From: Emcibacteraceae bacterium
Lineage (GTDB): Bacteria > Pseudomonadota > Alphaproteobacteria > Sphingomonadales > Emcibacteraceae
Assembly (NCBI GenBank): GCA_028281625.1
Contig: JANQJN010000070.1
Span: forward strand, 1 to 52,931
Direction: 5' to 3'
Length of the DNA: 52,931 nt
Shown piece after piece: positions 36,448 to 45,058 of the stretch. The position numbers were made by a program, and so were the translations under genes. The notes under the pieces were generated by a model. That model did not search any database. It saw only the letters and a list, made by a program, of their open reading frames with translations, and was not told the DNA's origin. Position 1 is the first letter of the stretch; each line of letters begins with the position of its first letter.

Positions 36448-36475
36448 AAAAGCCCCAAATTATTTCGGGGCTTTT
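36448..36475 (-). terminator. Rho-independent terminator of the blaR1-like gene
   Basis: AAAAGCCCC (36448-36456) and GGGGCTTTT (36467-36475) form a perfect stem with a 10-nt loop. On the minus strand it ends in TTTTT. It lies 29 bp after the stop at 36504. Confidence 0.9.
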
Positions 36476-36503
36476 ATCCTTTTAAGTTTTAGGTATAGCC
36501 TTA

Positions 36504-38288
36504 TTAGCAGCCGTTATCCTTGGCACCGTTTTCAATCAGGAAATTAGTGATTTCTGTGTTTCCGCTTTTAACAGCTTCACCGAGCGGCGTGCGGCATTCT
36601 TCAACGCCGCGACGGGTATAAGCCATGGCCCCAAGGCTTACGTCTGCACCAGCTTCAGTGAGTAATCTTACCGCATCTACATTTTCCGAACGCACCGCAG
36701 AAATCAGCGCGGTTTCATCGCCGCGTACAATATCGTCCAGATTGGCCCCTAGTGAAATCAGACGGGTGATAAACTGGTCATTGTCTTTGTGAGCGGCAGC
36801 GATTAACGGATTACCGTCCCCGGGGGCGGCTACATTAACATCGGCACCCTTTGCAATCAGGGCTTCAAAATTATCCACATGGCCACTACGCACTGCGGCA
36901 ATGAGCGCGGTACCATCACCGGGCACGGCAATATCCGGATCCGCACCGGCATCCAACAGGTAATTCACCAAGTTTGAATCGCTACGCCGTACCGCAATGA
37001 TCAAGGCGGTTCCGTCGCCACGGGCGGGCACATTTACATCTGCACCTTGGTCTATTAAAAATTCAATATTATCCATCCGGCCACCACGTACCGCCATCAT
37101 CAGCGCCGTACCGTCCCCTTGGGCCACACCATTAATGTCTGCGCCCGCATCAAGAAAACGTGCCAGGTTATCTGGCGTAGTTCTTCTGCTCGATTCGACG
37201 AAAGCGCGCTGGATGGGGTCATCATTTTCCCGCATGTAAGGCTCTCCTGCGTCAGGGTCAGCATAGCTGGCACCGGGTGTTGCAAAACTGATACCTGTAG
37301 CGCCAGCAATCAATGCCGCAGCCGTAGCAACTAAAATAGGTTTTCTCATGGCGCTGATGGGTGAATATCCTTTGGTTGTAATTCGCATAATTCTTTCCTT
37401 TAGTTCATTTGGCCGGTGAAAAACACCAAGGGCCAATTCTGGTTTTGAGTGTTGCTCCCTACAATCCACAATATGTGTCACCCCTTTAATCAGTGCGGTA
37501 GCATATGAATTGGCGCTACCTGTTTTCTGAACCGCTTTATCGTCACAGGCCAGTTCCCGTTCCACGCGCATCCGGTTGGAGACAATATGCACCCACGGCG
37601 ACCACCATAGAAGCGCGCCTAAAATGTTTTGCAGCAGCGCTGTCCATTGGTCACGTCGTTCAATATGTGCGAGCTCGTGAAACAGTATTGAATTCAACTG
37701 CTGTGGCTCGATTGAATTTATAAACCCTGCGGGTAGCAGCACCCGTGGCTTTACGAAACCCACCATCATCGGTGCCGCAATGTCTTTTGAGACCAATATT
37801 TCAACATCAGTCGGCCAGTTAAACGGCAAGAACGATTTGGGGAATTCCCTAAATTCCTGCGATGTTTCAAGTGTTCTGCAATGGATAAAATCACGCATCA
37901 CCGCCCGAAGTTTAACGAGTGATCCCGCAAACCACAGCATAAATAGACCACCCAATGCAATGGTCGAGTAGTAAAATTGATTGTCATCTTTAGACGCGAT
38001 CGGGGCTATGAATGGTTTCGCAATTGACGGTACCGTCGGCGCAGCAATTGGGGTTGGTTCGTTCATTTCGGCTGAGGCTTCCTGGGGCACCCACTGATTT
38101 GACAAACGCGGCATCTCTACAAAAGTGAGAAGTGGTAAAACGATTAGCAGGCCAAGTCCCGCAAACCACAAACCATGACGCAAGGTAGAATCGTTCTTGG
38201 CGACAAAACGGCCAAGTAGATAAAGCACCGGGATGAGGAGAAGCCCCTGCCATAGATGAGCAAAGAAAAGTTGAGAAAGAATGTCCAT
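36504..38288 (-). CDS. BlaR1-like M56 metallopeptidase with C-terminal ankyrin repeats
   Basis: A 594-residue membrane protein paired with a BlaI-family repressor. The N-terminal half has several membrane helices (LLLIPVLYLLGRFV, GLWFAGLGLLIVLPLLTFV, TIALGGLFMLWFAGSLV) and the M56 zinc site LFHELAHIERRDQW near residue 205. BlaR1 cleaves its repressor when a ligand binds outside. The C-terminal half has no penicillin-binding domain; instead it carries six or so ankyrin repeats (DNIEFLIDQGADVNVPARGD, NLVNYLLDAGADPDI). I use ATG 38288 because GGAGG is then 7 bases away; the in-frame ATG at 38294 is too close. The ankyrin part may sense a protein ligand. Confidence 0.9.
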   Translation of the reverse strand: MDILSQLFFAHLWQGLLLIPVLYLLGRFVAKNDSTLRHGLWFAGLGLLIVLPLLTFVEMPRLSNQWVPQEASAEMNEPTPIAAPTVPSIAKPFIAPIASKDDNQFYYSTIALGGLFMLWFAGSLVKLRAVMRDFIHCRTLETSQEFREFPKSFLPFNWPTDVEILVSKDIAAPMMVGFVKPRVLLPAGFINSIEPQQLNSILFHELAHIERRDQWTALLQNILGALLWWSPWVHIVSNRMRVERELACDDKAVQKTGSANSYATALIKGVTHIVDCREQHSKPELALGVFHRPNELKERIMRITTKGYSPISAMRKPILVATAAALIAGATGISFATPGASYADPDAGEPYMRENDDPIQRAFVESSRRTTPDNLARFLDAGADINGVAQGDGTALMMAVRGGRMDNIEFLIDQGADVNVPARGDGTALIIAVRRSDSNLVNYLLDAGADPDIAVPGDGTALIAAVRSGHVDNFEALIAKGADVNVAAPGDGNPLIAAAHKDNDQFITRLISLGANLDDIVRGDETALISAVRSENVDAVRLLTEAGADVSLGAMAYTRRGVEECRTPLGEAVKSGNTEITNFLIENGAKDNGC

Positions 38289-38290
38289 GA

Positions 38291-38680
38291 TCATTCCTCC
38301 CCTTCTTTACTGTGTTCAACCATTTTCTGAAGCTCGTCGACCATCGCAGCATCAGCATCATTTTCATTGATCAGATGCTGCGCAAGCGCCTGGGGCGAGC
38401 CATTGAAAAATTGCTGCACCAATGTTTTGAGCGCTTCTGACTGTGCTTCGCGCTTACTGACGATGGCGGAAAATACGTAAGCCTTGTCTTCTTTTTCACT
38501 GGTGACGTATTTTTTCTTTTCCAAAATGGTCAGGATCGTCTGGATGGTCGTATAGGCAACATCGATGTCTTCCTTTAAAATTTCAAACACCTGACGCACC
38601 GTAAGGGCACCCTCCGCCCAAAGGACACGCATCACCCGTTGCTCGGCTTCGGTTAGATTTGGTGATGTTTTTCGTGCCAC
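38291..38680 (-). CDS. BlaI/MecI-family transcriptional repressor
   Basis: A 129-residue winged-helix repressor. NLTEAEQRVMRVLWAEGAL and TVRQVFEILKEDIDVAYTTI followed by QTILTILEKKKYVTSEKE are the DNA-binding part; the tail dimerises and would be cut by the partner peptidase. The start codon is GTG 38680, with AGGAG eight bases before. It precedes the M56 peptidase gene by two bases, the classic repressor-sensor pairing. There is no beta-lactamase gene nearby, so the regulated targets lie elsewhere or are the pair itself. A promoter with an inverted repeat at its start region is at 38687-38736. Confidence 0.93.
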   Translation of the reverse strand: MARKTSPNLTEAEQRVMRVLWAEGALTVRQVFEILKEDIDVAYTTIQTILTILEKKKYVTSEKEDKAYVFSAIVSKREAQSEALKTLVQQFFNGSPQALAQHLINENDADAAMVDELQKMVEHSKEGEE

Positions 38681-38686
38681 TGTCGA

Positions 38687-38736
38687 ATCTCCTATTTCTT
38701 TAGGAGATGATATAGGAATATTTTACTACCTGTCAA
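38687..38736 (-). promoter_or_regulatory. Promoter of the blaI-blaR1 pair with an inverted repeat at the start region
   Basis: On the minus strand TTGACA (38736-38731), 16 bp and TATATC (38714-38709) form a strong sigma70-like promoter. Directly downstream, arms TAGGAGAT (38701-38708) and ATCTCCTA (38687-38694) make a perfect 8-bp inverted repeat with a 6-bp centre. It spans the likely transcription start, and its downstream copy of AGGAG is the ribosome site. This is probably the repressor's operator, although it does not match the TACAnnTGTA type. Confidence 0.65.
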
Positions 38737-38827
38737 CTAATTTATTCGGAGATCTCTGGAATAGCAGGCTTGAAACGGAAATGTTAGTTTAAAATCAATA
38801 TGATTCTTAGATTAAAAAAGTGCTTAA

Positions 38828-39475
38828 TCAGGTTTTATTCACTGTACCCAGGCCCATCTGTGTGGCGTGCCATGACGCTTCTGCGCGGGAGGATATACCC
38901 AATTTCCTGTAAATGGATTTGATATGACTGGCGACAGTGGTTTCTGCCAAGTCCAATGCGTCCGCAACATCAATATTTCTCATGCCCGATCCGATCATTC
39001 CGAGCACTTCTTGCTCGCGATTGGTAAGGTTGCTTTCCGCTTCAGCTGCCGGTCCGGTCAATCGGAAATGTTCCATGATGCGCTGTGCAATTGATGGCGA
39101 TAACGCAGGCAGGCCATCCGCAAGTTGCCTCAATTGTCTGCTAAGCATTTCAGCAGGCTGCTCCTTTAGCAAATATCCTTGTGCACCAGCAGAAAGAGCG
39201 GCCACAATATGGGCATCATCACCCATAACGGTTGTAATTGCGCATAAACAGCCTGGCGTTGTTTCTTTCAAAGCCCGTAATACATCCAAACCGGAACCAT
39301 CCGGCAATCCAAGATCAATGAGTGCGAATTCAAATTCATTTAAGGAAATCGCATTCAAACCCGTCTGCTTGGTCGCGACAGACACGATATTGGCACCATC
39401 AAATGCCTCTTTCACAATATTTTCAAGCCAACTTCTGGTCTGGGCAATATCTTCGACAATGAGAATATTTTTCAT
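38828..39475 (-). CDS. NarL/LuxR-type response regulator
   Basis: A 215-residue two-domain regulator. The receiver (1-120) has the acidic pair VED, phospho-acceptor Asp54 in ALIDLGLPDGSGL and the conserved Lys in LLKEQPAEML. The LuxR helix-turn-helix (about 145-210) is NLTNREQEVLGMIGSGM followed by VADALDLAETTVASHIKSIY and RKLGISSRAEA. Its ATG overlaps the histidine-kinase stop by 4 bp (ATGA), so the two genes are co-translated and form a cognate pair. Targets unknown. Confidence 0.95.
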   Translation of the reverse strand: MKNILIVEDIAQTRSWLENIVKEAFDGANIVSVATKQTGLNAISLNEFEFALIDLGLPDGSGLDVLRALKETTPGCLCAITTVMGDDAHIVAALSAGAQGYLLKEQPAEMLSRQLRQLADGLPALSPSIAQRIMEHFRLTGPAAEAESNLTNREQEVLGMIGSGMRNIDVADALDLAETTVASHIKSIYRKLGISSRAEASWHATQMGLGTVNKT

Positions 39476-41616
39476 CGGCTTGCCCCCGCCAGGATTATTG
39501 GAAATTGTGCAGATAAACTAACACCGGAAGATTGGTTTGAAATATCCATGGTGCCATTTAAACTGGTGACCCGCATTTTCATGTTTTCAAGGCCATGTCC
39601 CAAATCAAATGAACTTTCTTCTATTCCTTTGCCGTTGTCATTGATGAAAATTTTCATGGTATTTTCTCGCGATGTAATTTTTATGACAGCGTATGTCGCA
39701 CCCGCATGCTTTATAATGTTGCTTGATGCTTCGCGAATGATTGATCGAATAGCATGCAGAAGCTGGGGTGTGACCTCGGATAATTCACTGGAATCAATTT
39801 GCCACTTCAGTTCAATACCCGCAACGGCGAGCCGTTCAGTTGTTTCCGCACGCAGATCTGCCAGCATTTCGTCAAAACTTTGCCCTGTCCTTGCGTTATC
39901 ATTGATAATGTCCCTTAGATCGGTCAATGTTTCACGTATCAGCGAGTCCTTGCTATCAATATCTGGATTATGCAAAGCGCCAAGAAGCTGCGCTCCAAGA
40001 TTATCATGCATGTCCCTGGCGATCCGGTGACGTTCTTCCACCACACCTCTGGCGTAGGCGGCCTTACTCTCAACCATATAATCCAGAAGTGCCAAAAGTT
40101 CTTCGACAGTATTTATATCTTTGGAATTAAAAAGTTTTTTCCCACCTCCGGCAAATTCCAATACATATGAATTTACATTACCCGCTGCCGGTACGTGCAT
40201 TTTTTGACCACTGTTGGATATATTACAAACTTCATTCTGTTCATCAATTTCAATCGACAATGGGTCAAACATGTTCCTTAGGAGTCCGCACCATTTTTCA
40301 TTCATGATTTCGTTTGTAGGTGCGTGGGCTATATCGACGATTTGCTTAAATACGGCTTCCTGATCTGTTGAGTGCTTACCTAGAATTCGCCCCCATACAA
40401 ATGACCGTAGAGGTAGCCACAACACACCCGATATAAGTAATGCCAGACTGATGGAGAGCTCGGTTGATAGTTGAAGCGCCAGCAGAAACAAAAGGTCAAG
40501 AACAACCAACATCAGTACCGTAAAGGCCCAAAGGACAATATTGCCCCACCACTGTCCAAGTGCAAAAAGTTTGTAGCGCGTGATGCCAAACGCGAGGCCA
40601 CCATAAACCAGCAAGAATAAACTGAAGGCATACCCCTGTAGCGCCGAAGTATCAATACCGAACATTTGCGGCATTAAAATGAAAAACCAGAAAAGACTGG
40701 TGCCCAACATCCAGGAAAGCAAAAACCATTGAAGTGACGCGCGTGCAACTGGATCATGCTTTGTTTTAAGCCAGTGAACTATTGCCAAAACAAACATAGC
40801 TATAACGGCGAGAAGCACAAGAAATCTTCTTGCAAAAGTCATGGAGTCAAAGGCACCCAACTGCTGTGCAACAAACCACGCGACGAAAACAGCGATCACA
40901 ATTGGTCCAACCCAGCCTGGGCCAATTCGTTTTGGATAGTATAGAAGCAATGCTACGATACTTGCTGAAAACAAGCTTCCACCAAAGAAGTTACCGTCGC
41001 TTAAAAAGGCGAACAATTCCATCGGCATAGCGAGTTCGCGTGTAGCGTATACGGCAGAGAAAGGGGCCGAGACCAACATTGATGCACCACTGATAAGCAA
41101 ATATTTTGCGGCTATATCTTCTGATCTGAATGCATAGACCGCTGACGATATAAACCAAGCAGTAACGCCAACAAAAAGAGGAACCCAAAATGCCACCGGT
41201 AAGCTGCTTAAGGGGCGCTGCTTCATCGGCTGGACGTCATACGCATTGCCTCCGTCGTCAATCAGTTGAAAGGAATTCGAATTAATTATGCTGAAAATTT
41301 TGCCCTGGCGTTCCAGGAAATCATCGTAAATGTCATAGGTATGTAGCGCCCCATCGGGTTCAATCGTTAAGTCCAGTGACTGTAGCTCCATGCTCAGTTG
41401 CGAATTACGGATTTCCATAATTTTCGTTTCGACCGGAACATTGACCGTTGGACCTTCTGATGACACAACAATAATTCCAGCTTCCGTATTTGATGGTGCA
41501 AAAGAAATACCCAACCAAGGTTGATATATGGCCAGTAATATATATCCAATCGTCGATATAATCCCGATCGCACCTGTTACCGAAATGATGGTTACTGGCG
41601 TAAGCCTAAAACTCAA
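39472..41616 (-). CDS. Membrane sensor histidine kinase (HisKA_3/NarX-like)
   Basis: A 714-residue kinase. An N-terminal helix (VTIISVTGAIGIISTIGYIL) is followed by a periplasmic domain (about 35-145). Eight or so membrane helices then reach about residue 405, including FWVPLFVGVTAWFISSAVYA and NIVLWAFTVLMLVVLDLLFL. The cytoplasmic part has the HisKA_3 box RHRIARDMHDNLGAQLLGAL, with phospho-accepting His537, and an HATPase_c domain with FINDNGKGIEESSFDLGHGL. The many-helix membrane part resembles 7TM-type sensors. It overlaps its response-regulator gene by 4 bp. Ligand unknown. Confidence 0.92.
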   Translation of the reverse strand: MSFRLTPVTIISVTGAIGIISTIGYILLAIYQPWLGISFAPSNTEAGIIVVSSEGPTVNVPVETKIMEIRNSQLSMELQSLDLTIEPDGALHTYDIYDDFLERQGKIFSIINSNSFQLIDDGGNAYDVQPMKQRPLSSLPVAFWVPLFVGVTAWFISSAVYAFRSEDIAAKYLLISGASMLVSAPFSAVYATRELAMPMELFAFLSDGNFFGGSLFSASIVALLLYYPKRIGPGWVGPIVIAVFVAWFVAQQLGAFDSMTFARRFLVLLAVIAMFVLAIVHWLKTKHDPVARASLQWFLLSWMLGTSLFWFFILMPQMFGIDTSALQGYAFSLFLLVYGGLAFGITRYKLFALGQWWGNIVLWAFTVLMLVVLDLLFLLALQLSTELSISLALLISGVLWLPLRSFVWGRILGKHSTDQEAVFKQIVDIAHAPTNEIMNEKWCGLLRNMFDPLSIEIDEQNEVCNISNSGQKMHVPAAGNVNSYVLEFAGGGKKLFNSKDINTVEELLALLDYMVESKAAYARGVVEERHRIARDMHDNLGAQLLGALHNPDIDSKDSLIRETLTDLRDIINDNARTGQSFDEMLADLRAETTERLAVAGIELKWQIDSSELSEVTPQLLHAIRSIIREASSNIIKHAGATYAVIKITSRENTMKIFINDNGKGIEESSFDLGHGLENMKMRVTSLNGTMDISNQSSGVSLSAQFPIILAGASR

Positions 41617-41798
41617 GTAAACACCTCGCTAATTATAGGGATAAAAAAACCTCCGACTCATTTCTACTTTAAACATAGAACAAGGAAAATTGCATGAGTA
41701 ATTTACTCGCTCTTTTTGGTGAGGTATTTTGATCCCATCCAATTTCATATTCACTACCCGTAAGTTAAAAACTACAGTTTATTACAAAACGGAGACAC
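41617..41798. other. Intergenic region upstream of the histidine kinase
   Basis: About 180 AT-rich bases between the kinase start and the stop of the gene at 41799. I see no clear terminator or promoter. GTAAGTT at 41760-41766 followed by AAAAACTAC weakly resembles the paired GTAAG repeats at 34514-34573; the resemblance is imperfect and may be chance. Confidence 0.3.
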
Positions 41799-42920
41799 TC
41801 AGTTAATACTATTGTGTAATTTGTCAAAAGCTTTACCACCATTAGGGGCGAAATCTTCAATAAAATCCTCAAAACTATCTCTGATGTCTTTTCCGGTCAG
41901 TGTTCCATCTAGTGGATATTTCACACTTAGTATATCAAAGTGTCCCCATTCCGGTCCCCATTGATCTGAATAGTAAGGTGTTATTTCTACCAGATACTCT
42001 TTGTTATCTAACTCTTGTTGTCCCCATTGCAGCCAAGCTTGAGATATACCGATTCTCTGCGCATCAGATATTGATGAAGAATAATAGCCAGCTACCCCAA
42101 GATAAAAACTATCCCTGAAATTCCAATAGTGAATATCCTGTTCGTTGAATTTAAACGTTCCATAACCGTGTTCTGTATCCTGACTTGGCATGTCCCATTT
42201 CGCTAAATCCCAGCCGATTAGCTCTCCTACGACTTCATAAAAATCGTCTTTTTCCAAGTTAGCTGGGGTTGATTTTCTTAGCTCCTCTGTATATTCCCGC
42301 TTCGCCTTTACACGGGCGACAAGAAAGTCGTTAAGCATAGCTCTTGTGCCAAGAAGAAGCTGTTCGATATCCTTACTTAATCTGGAAGTCGAAGTCCTTT
42401 CGTTATATGTATAGGCCGCATGCACCGTCAACTGGCCCGTATCTGTCCTGGGGAACGTCACAGCAACATCGTTACCCACATCCATCAATTTATTCCTGGT
42501 TTTTTCAATGATAGTTTCAATGCGATCAACGTGTGTTCTAGGAACGTCAGGAAATTGTACAAGAAATTCATAGTGGTTTCCATAGTTGGCTATCATACCG
42601 GGCACAGTGTAAACATTAATTTCATTGTCAAAGGCCGTTCCATCTTCCCAGCCGTTTATATTAAATTGGTGAGCGCTGACTGTTCCTTGCAGGTTAATTT
42701 TCTGGTAGCTGTCAAGTGTTTTGAGCTCGGCACCATTTCCCAATGGTAAAGAGATACTGTTGGCACCTGTAGCACCTTCGTTGAACGCTTTGGCAAAAGT
42801 TTGTTCGTCATAATAATTGCCACTATGTCCTATGATATCTCCAATAACTTGCGTGTTTGCAGTTGATGAGAAGACACAAACAAATAGTAAAATTATTGAA
42901 ACCTTTAAGCTGTTGATCAT
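41799..42920 (-). CDS. Secreted protein of unknown function
   Basis: A 373-residue protein with a signal peptide (VSIILLFVCVFSSTANTQ). I recognise no family. The mature part is rich in aromatic residues (DIHYWNFRDSFYLGVAGYYS, ITPYYSDQWGPEWGHFDIL), with a helical middle region rich in charge (RVKAKREYTEELRKSTPANL). No cysteines are seen in the mature chain. It begins 92 bp after a copy of the palindrome shared by three genes in this region, so it may belong to their regulon. The neighbours are Sel1/TPR genes on the same strand. Confidence 0.75.
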   Translation of the reverse strand: MINSLKVSIILLFVCVFSSTANTQVIGDIIGHSGNYYDEQTFAKAFNEGATGANSISLPLGNGAELKTLDSYQKINLQGTVSAHQFNINGWEDGTAFDNEINVYTVPGMIANYGNHYEFLVQFPDVPRTHVDRIETIIEKTRNKLMDVGNDVAVTFPRTDTGQLTVHAAYTYNERTSTSRLSKDIEQLLLGTRAMLNDFLVARVKAKREYTEELRKSTPANLEKDDFYEVVGELIGWDLAKWDMPSQDTEHGYGTFKFNEQDIHYWNFRDSFYLGVAGYYSSSISDAQRIGISQAWLQWGQQELDNKEYLVEITPYYSDQWGPEWGHFDILSVKYPLDGTLTGKDIRDSFEDFIEDFAPNGGKAFDKLHNSIN

Positions 42921-43011
42921 ATCCTTGCCTTAGATCCAATTCTTAATATGTAAGAGTTTTCTGTATACTTTTGCCATTCCAGCAGTATATCAAACGGCAT
43001 TTACCGGAAAA

Positions 43012-43026
43012 TCCCCTGAACAGGGT
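43012..43026. repeat. Palindrome copy 1 of 3 (upstream of the gene at 42920)
   Basis: TCCCCTGAACAGGGT, the weakest copy: the last base pair of the long palindrome is lost, leaving CCCTGAACAGGG perfect. It is 92 bp before the start at 42920 and 32 bp after the stop at 43058. No T-run follows on either strand. Confidence 0.7.
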
Positions 43027-43057
43027 AAGCCGCGGTGGTTTTCTAATTTGATCAAAT

Positions 43058-43522
43058 CTATTTGTTTTCGAGTAAACCTCTTAGATATTTTCCAAAAGTC
43101 GAGCCCTGCTTCAAATCCTTTCCAATTTCGAGAATTTCGCGGGCATCGCCAATAATTCCATCTAACTTATCAAAAGGAAACTTGGTGTTTTGTGGTTGGA
43201 CAAATGATAGTTTAACGTCAAGTCCTTCTATTCTTAGGGTTGCGCCATTACCAAAACTATACCATGGAAAATTAAACTGCTCTATTTGCGCCAGATTAAC
43301 TCTGAACAACTCTGTGGGCTGATCGTTCGTCAGTTTCTCGTAAAGATCCGAAACGTCATGTTGCGCTGCGATTTCACGTATGCCTTTTTCTGAAAAGGTA
43401 CCTGTATCCAGAAGTACAAATGAGATATGTTCGTTTTCGATGAGGGTGTATCCGGGCGCGCTATGGACAAAACCTTTCAATAACCAAGTTTTATGTAAAA
43501 TGGTGGTTGCCTTGTTACGCAC
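43058..43522 (-). CDS. Unknown protein, possibly PH-like
   Basis: A 154-residue protein without signal peptide or membrane helix. The only possible start is GTG 43522 with TAGGA eight bases before; the chain has no internal methionine. HISFVLLDTGTFSEKGIREI, FRVNLAQIEQFNFPWYSFGN and ATLRIEGLDVKLSFVQPQNT suggest a small beta-rich domain, perhaps PH-like, followed by a helical tail (DAREILEIGKDLKQGST). Similar local context to the PH-like protein encoded at 47400 is suggestive only. It lies 8 bp after the Sel1 gene and is co-transcribed with it. Confidence 0.7.
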   Translation of the reverse strand: MRNKATTILHKTWLLKGFVHSAPGYTLIENEHISFVLLDTGTFSEKGIREIAAQHDVSDLYEKLTNDQPTELFRVNLAQIEQFNFPWYSFGNGATLRIEGLDVKLSFVQPQNTKFPFDKLDGIIGDAREILEIGKDLKQGSTFGKYLRGLLENK

Positions 43523-43530
43523 AATATATC

Positions 43531-44070
43531 CTATTGATCTACACCAAGTTGCTCCAGAGCATTAATCGCTGATTGATCTCCTTTTGAAGCTGCTATTCGA
43601 AACCATAAAATGGCATCTTCCAAACTCTGCTCAACGCCCTTACCACCATGATACATGGTGCCAAGATTGAATTGCGCCTGCGCGTTTCCAAGTTCAGCAG
43701 CTTTTCGAAACCAATAGACAGCATCTTCGTATGACTGTTCGACACCCCGACCGATATTATAAAAAATTCCAACGTTCAGCTGTGCATTAACGTAATCTTG
43801 TTCAGCCGACATTTGGTACCATTTTAATGCTTCCGTATCAGATTTCTCGACACCTTGACCCAGATCGTACATCAAACCAAGATTAAACTGAGCATACTTG
43901 TTTCCCGCGATAGCCAGTTCTTCAAATATTTGACGCGCCTGCGGGAATTCACTGGCTTGAAATGCTGCCACTCCATCCTCTAAAGCGGTTGTATCTTGCG
44001 CAAGGGCATTATTCGCATTCAAAAATGTAATTATTAGTAAACTTAAATATATAAATCTAAGAAGTTTCAT
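43531..44070 (-). CDS. Secreted Sel1-repeat protein (179 aa)
   Basis: A signal peptide (FIYLSLLIITFLNANNALAQ) is followed by four Sel1-like repeats of about 36 residues. Clear units are AQFNLGLMYDLGQGVEKSDT, AQLNVGIFYNIGRGVEQSYE and AQFNLGTMYHGGKGVEQSLE, each ending in an A-W-type helix (DAVYWFRKAAELGN). Sel1 proteins usually act as scaffolds in the envelope. It is close in style to the gene at 48046. It is the second of three minus-strand genes, after the TPR gene (34 bp) and before the unknown protein (8 bp). Confidence 0.88.
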   Translation of the reverse strand: MKLLRFIYLSLLIITFLNANNALAQDTTALEDGVAAFQASEFPQARQIFEELAIAGNKYAQFNLGLMYDLGQGVEKSDTEALKWYQMSAEQDYVNAQLNVGIFYNIGRGVEQSYEDAVYWFRKAAELGNAQAQFNLGTMYHGGKGVEQSLEDAILWFRIAASKGDQSAINALEQLGVDQ

Positions 44071-44104
44071 ATTTACCCCATCGCCAAGTGATCATCTTAA
44101 TTTG

Positions 44105-44737
44105 TTACATCGCACCTAGTCGCTTTAGGGCTGCGGTGGCTCCAATATCACTAGGAGAATATTGAAGAATCATCTGATAATCTTTAATTTCTTCAGGGAT
44201 GTTTTTAAATCGTGCCCACAACCGAGCACGCGCGCGATAAGCCTTAATATTCTTGGGATCAGATTCAATAGCGGCATTAAGTTCTGCAAACGCGCCCTTC
44301 ACATCACCCATTTCATCTAAAGTTATCGCCTTTCCCACATAAGCGTCTTCATTTGCCGGCTCAAGCTCAATCACTGTGTCATAGTCAGAAATCGCGTCCG
44401 AGAAATTCTCATCCATTCTATTGGCATTTCCACGTGCCAAATATGCTGGAACATATGTAGGATCATATTCAATCGCTTTAGTGGTATAACTGATTATCTG
44501 TCTATTACGACCAACAAATGTGCTGCGGTTTGTATAGGCCATTGCCAGTTCACGGTTGGTTGCGTCCCGCTCTCCTATTTTTCCGGACCTTATTATTTTT
44601 GAACAGGAAAGAGTCTGGCGCTTAAAATCAGCACGGCCATCGAAACATTCGGGAGTTTCATAAGCACTCACGCTGTTAGAGAAGTTGCAGATACCTATAG
44701 TCAGAATAGCGATGCTTAAATAACTTCTAATTTTCAT
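44105..44737 (-). CDS. Secreted TPR protein
   Basis: A 210-residue protein with a signal peptide (SYLSIAILTIGICNFSNSVS) and TPR units: TKAIEYDPTYVPAYLARGNA, YDTVIELEPANEDAYVGKAI and LNAAIESDPKNIKAYRARAR. Two cysteines near the mature start (PECFDGRADFKRQTLSCSK) may be bonded. I chose ATG 44737, which has AGAGGT; a longer in-frame reading to 44911 has no ribosome site and no signal peptide. It may lead the minus-strand unit 44737-43058. Confidence 0.84.
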   Translation of the reverse strand: MKIRSYLSIAILTIGICNFSNSVSAYETPECFDGRADFKRQTLSCSKIIRSGKIGERDATNRELAMAYTNRSTFVGRNRQIISYTTKAIEYDPTYVPAYLARGNANRMDENFSDAISDYDTVIELEPANEDAYVGKAITLDEMGDVKGAFAELNAAIESDPKNIKAYRARARLWARFKNIPEEIKDYQMILQYSPSDIGATAALKRLGAM

Positions 44738-45058
44738 GTTCGTTACCTCTGGTTTGCCGGATGCCTGATCATGGATCGTTATTAAATGCCTAAAAACTTC
44801 AATTGTGGGACACAGTTTAGGTCCAACTGTGACGAGGAAAAGCAGATCTAAATAGGCTTCTTCAGATACAACGATCAGCCCTTTCAAAATAAATTTGGGG
44901 GTGTAGTGCAAGAAATGGTGTAGCTAGTGTCTCAACACAGATCCCCACAAGTTCGGCGCAATTATAAAATGATATATATGAGTCTACTATCCCCTGAACA
45001 GGGGATGGCCTGACGATCCTTCACAACGTTAATGTATGCAACAAATAAGGAAAGTTGC
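44738..45058. promoter_or_regulatory. Divergent intergenic region between TPR and Sel1/Hcp-like genes
   Basis: 321 bases without a convincing gene. It holds the best copy of the palindrome (44989-45006) and AT-rich stretches near 44961-44980 (TATAAAAT, GATATATAT) that might serve as -10 elements. I see no good -35. Possible small ORFs here are too short to call. Confidence 0.45.
44989..45006. repeat. Palindrome copy 2 of 3 (upstream of the gene at 45059)
   Basis: ATCCCCTGAACAGGGGAT is a perfect 18-bp palindrome, 53 bp before the start codon at 45059. It is the most complete of the three copies. The 2-nt centre between perfect arms and the lack of a T-run on either strand argue against a terminator. 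Confidence 0.8.

Noticed and set aside
44989..45006. Palindrome as a rho-independent terminator
   Set aside because: No T-run on either strand at any of the three copies, and copy 2 lies between divergent genes where no transcript ends.
44969..45013. 14-codon ORF reading through palindrome copy 2
   Set aside because: Too short, no ribosome site, and not repeated at the other palindrome copies; coincidence is more likely than a leader peptide.
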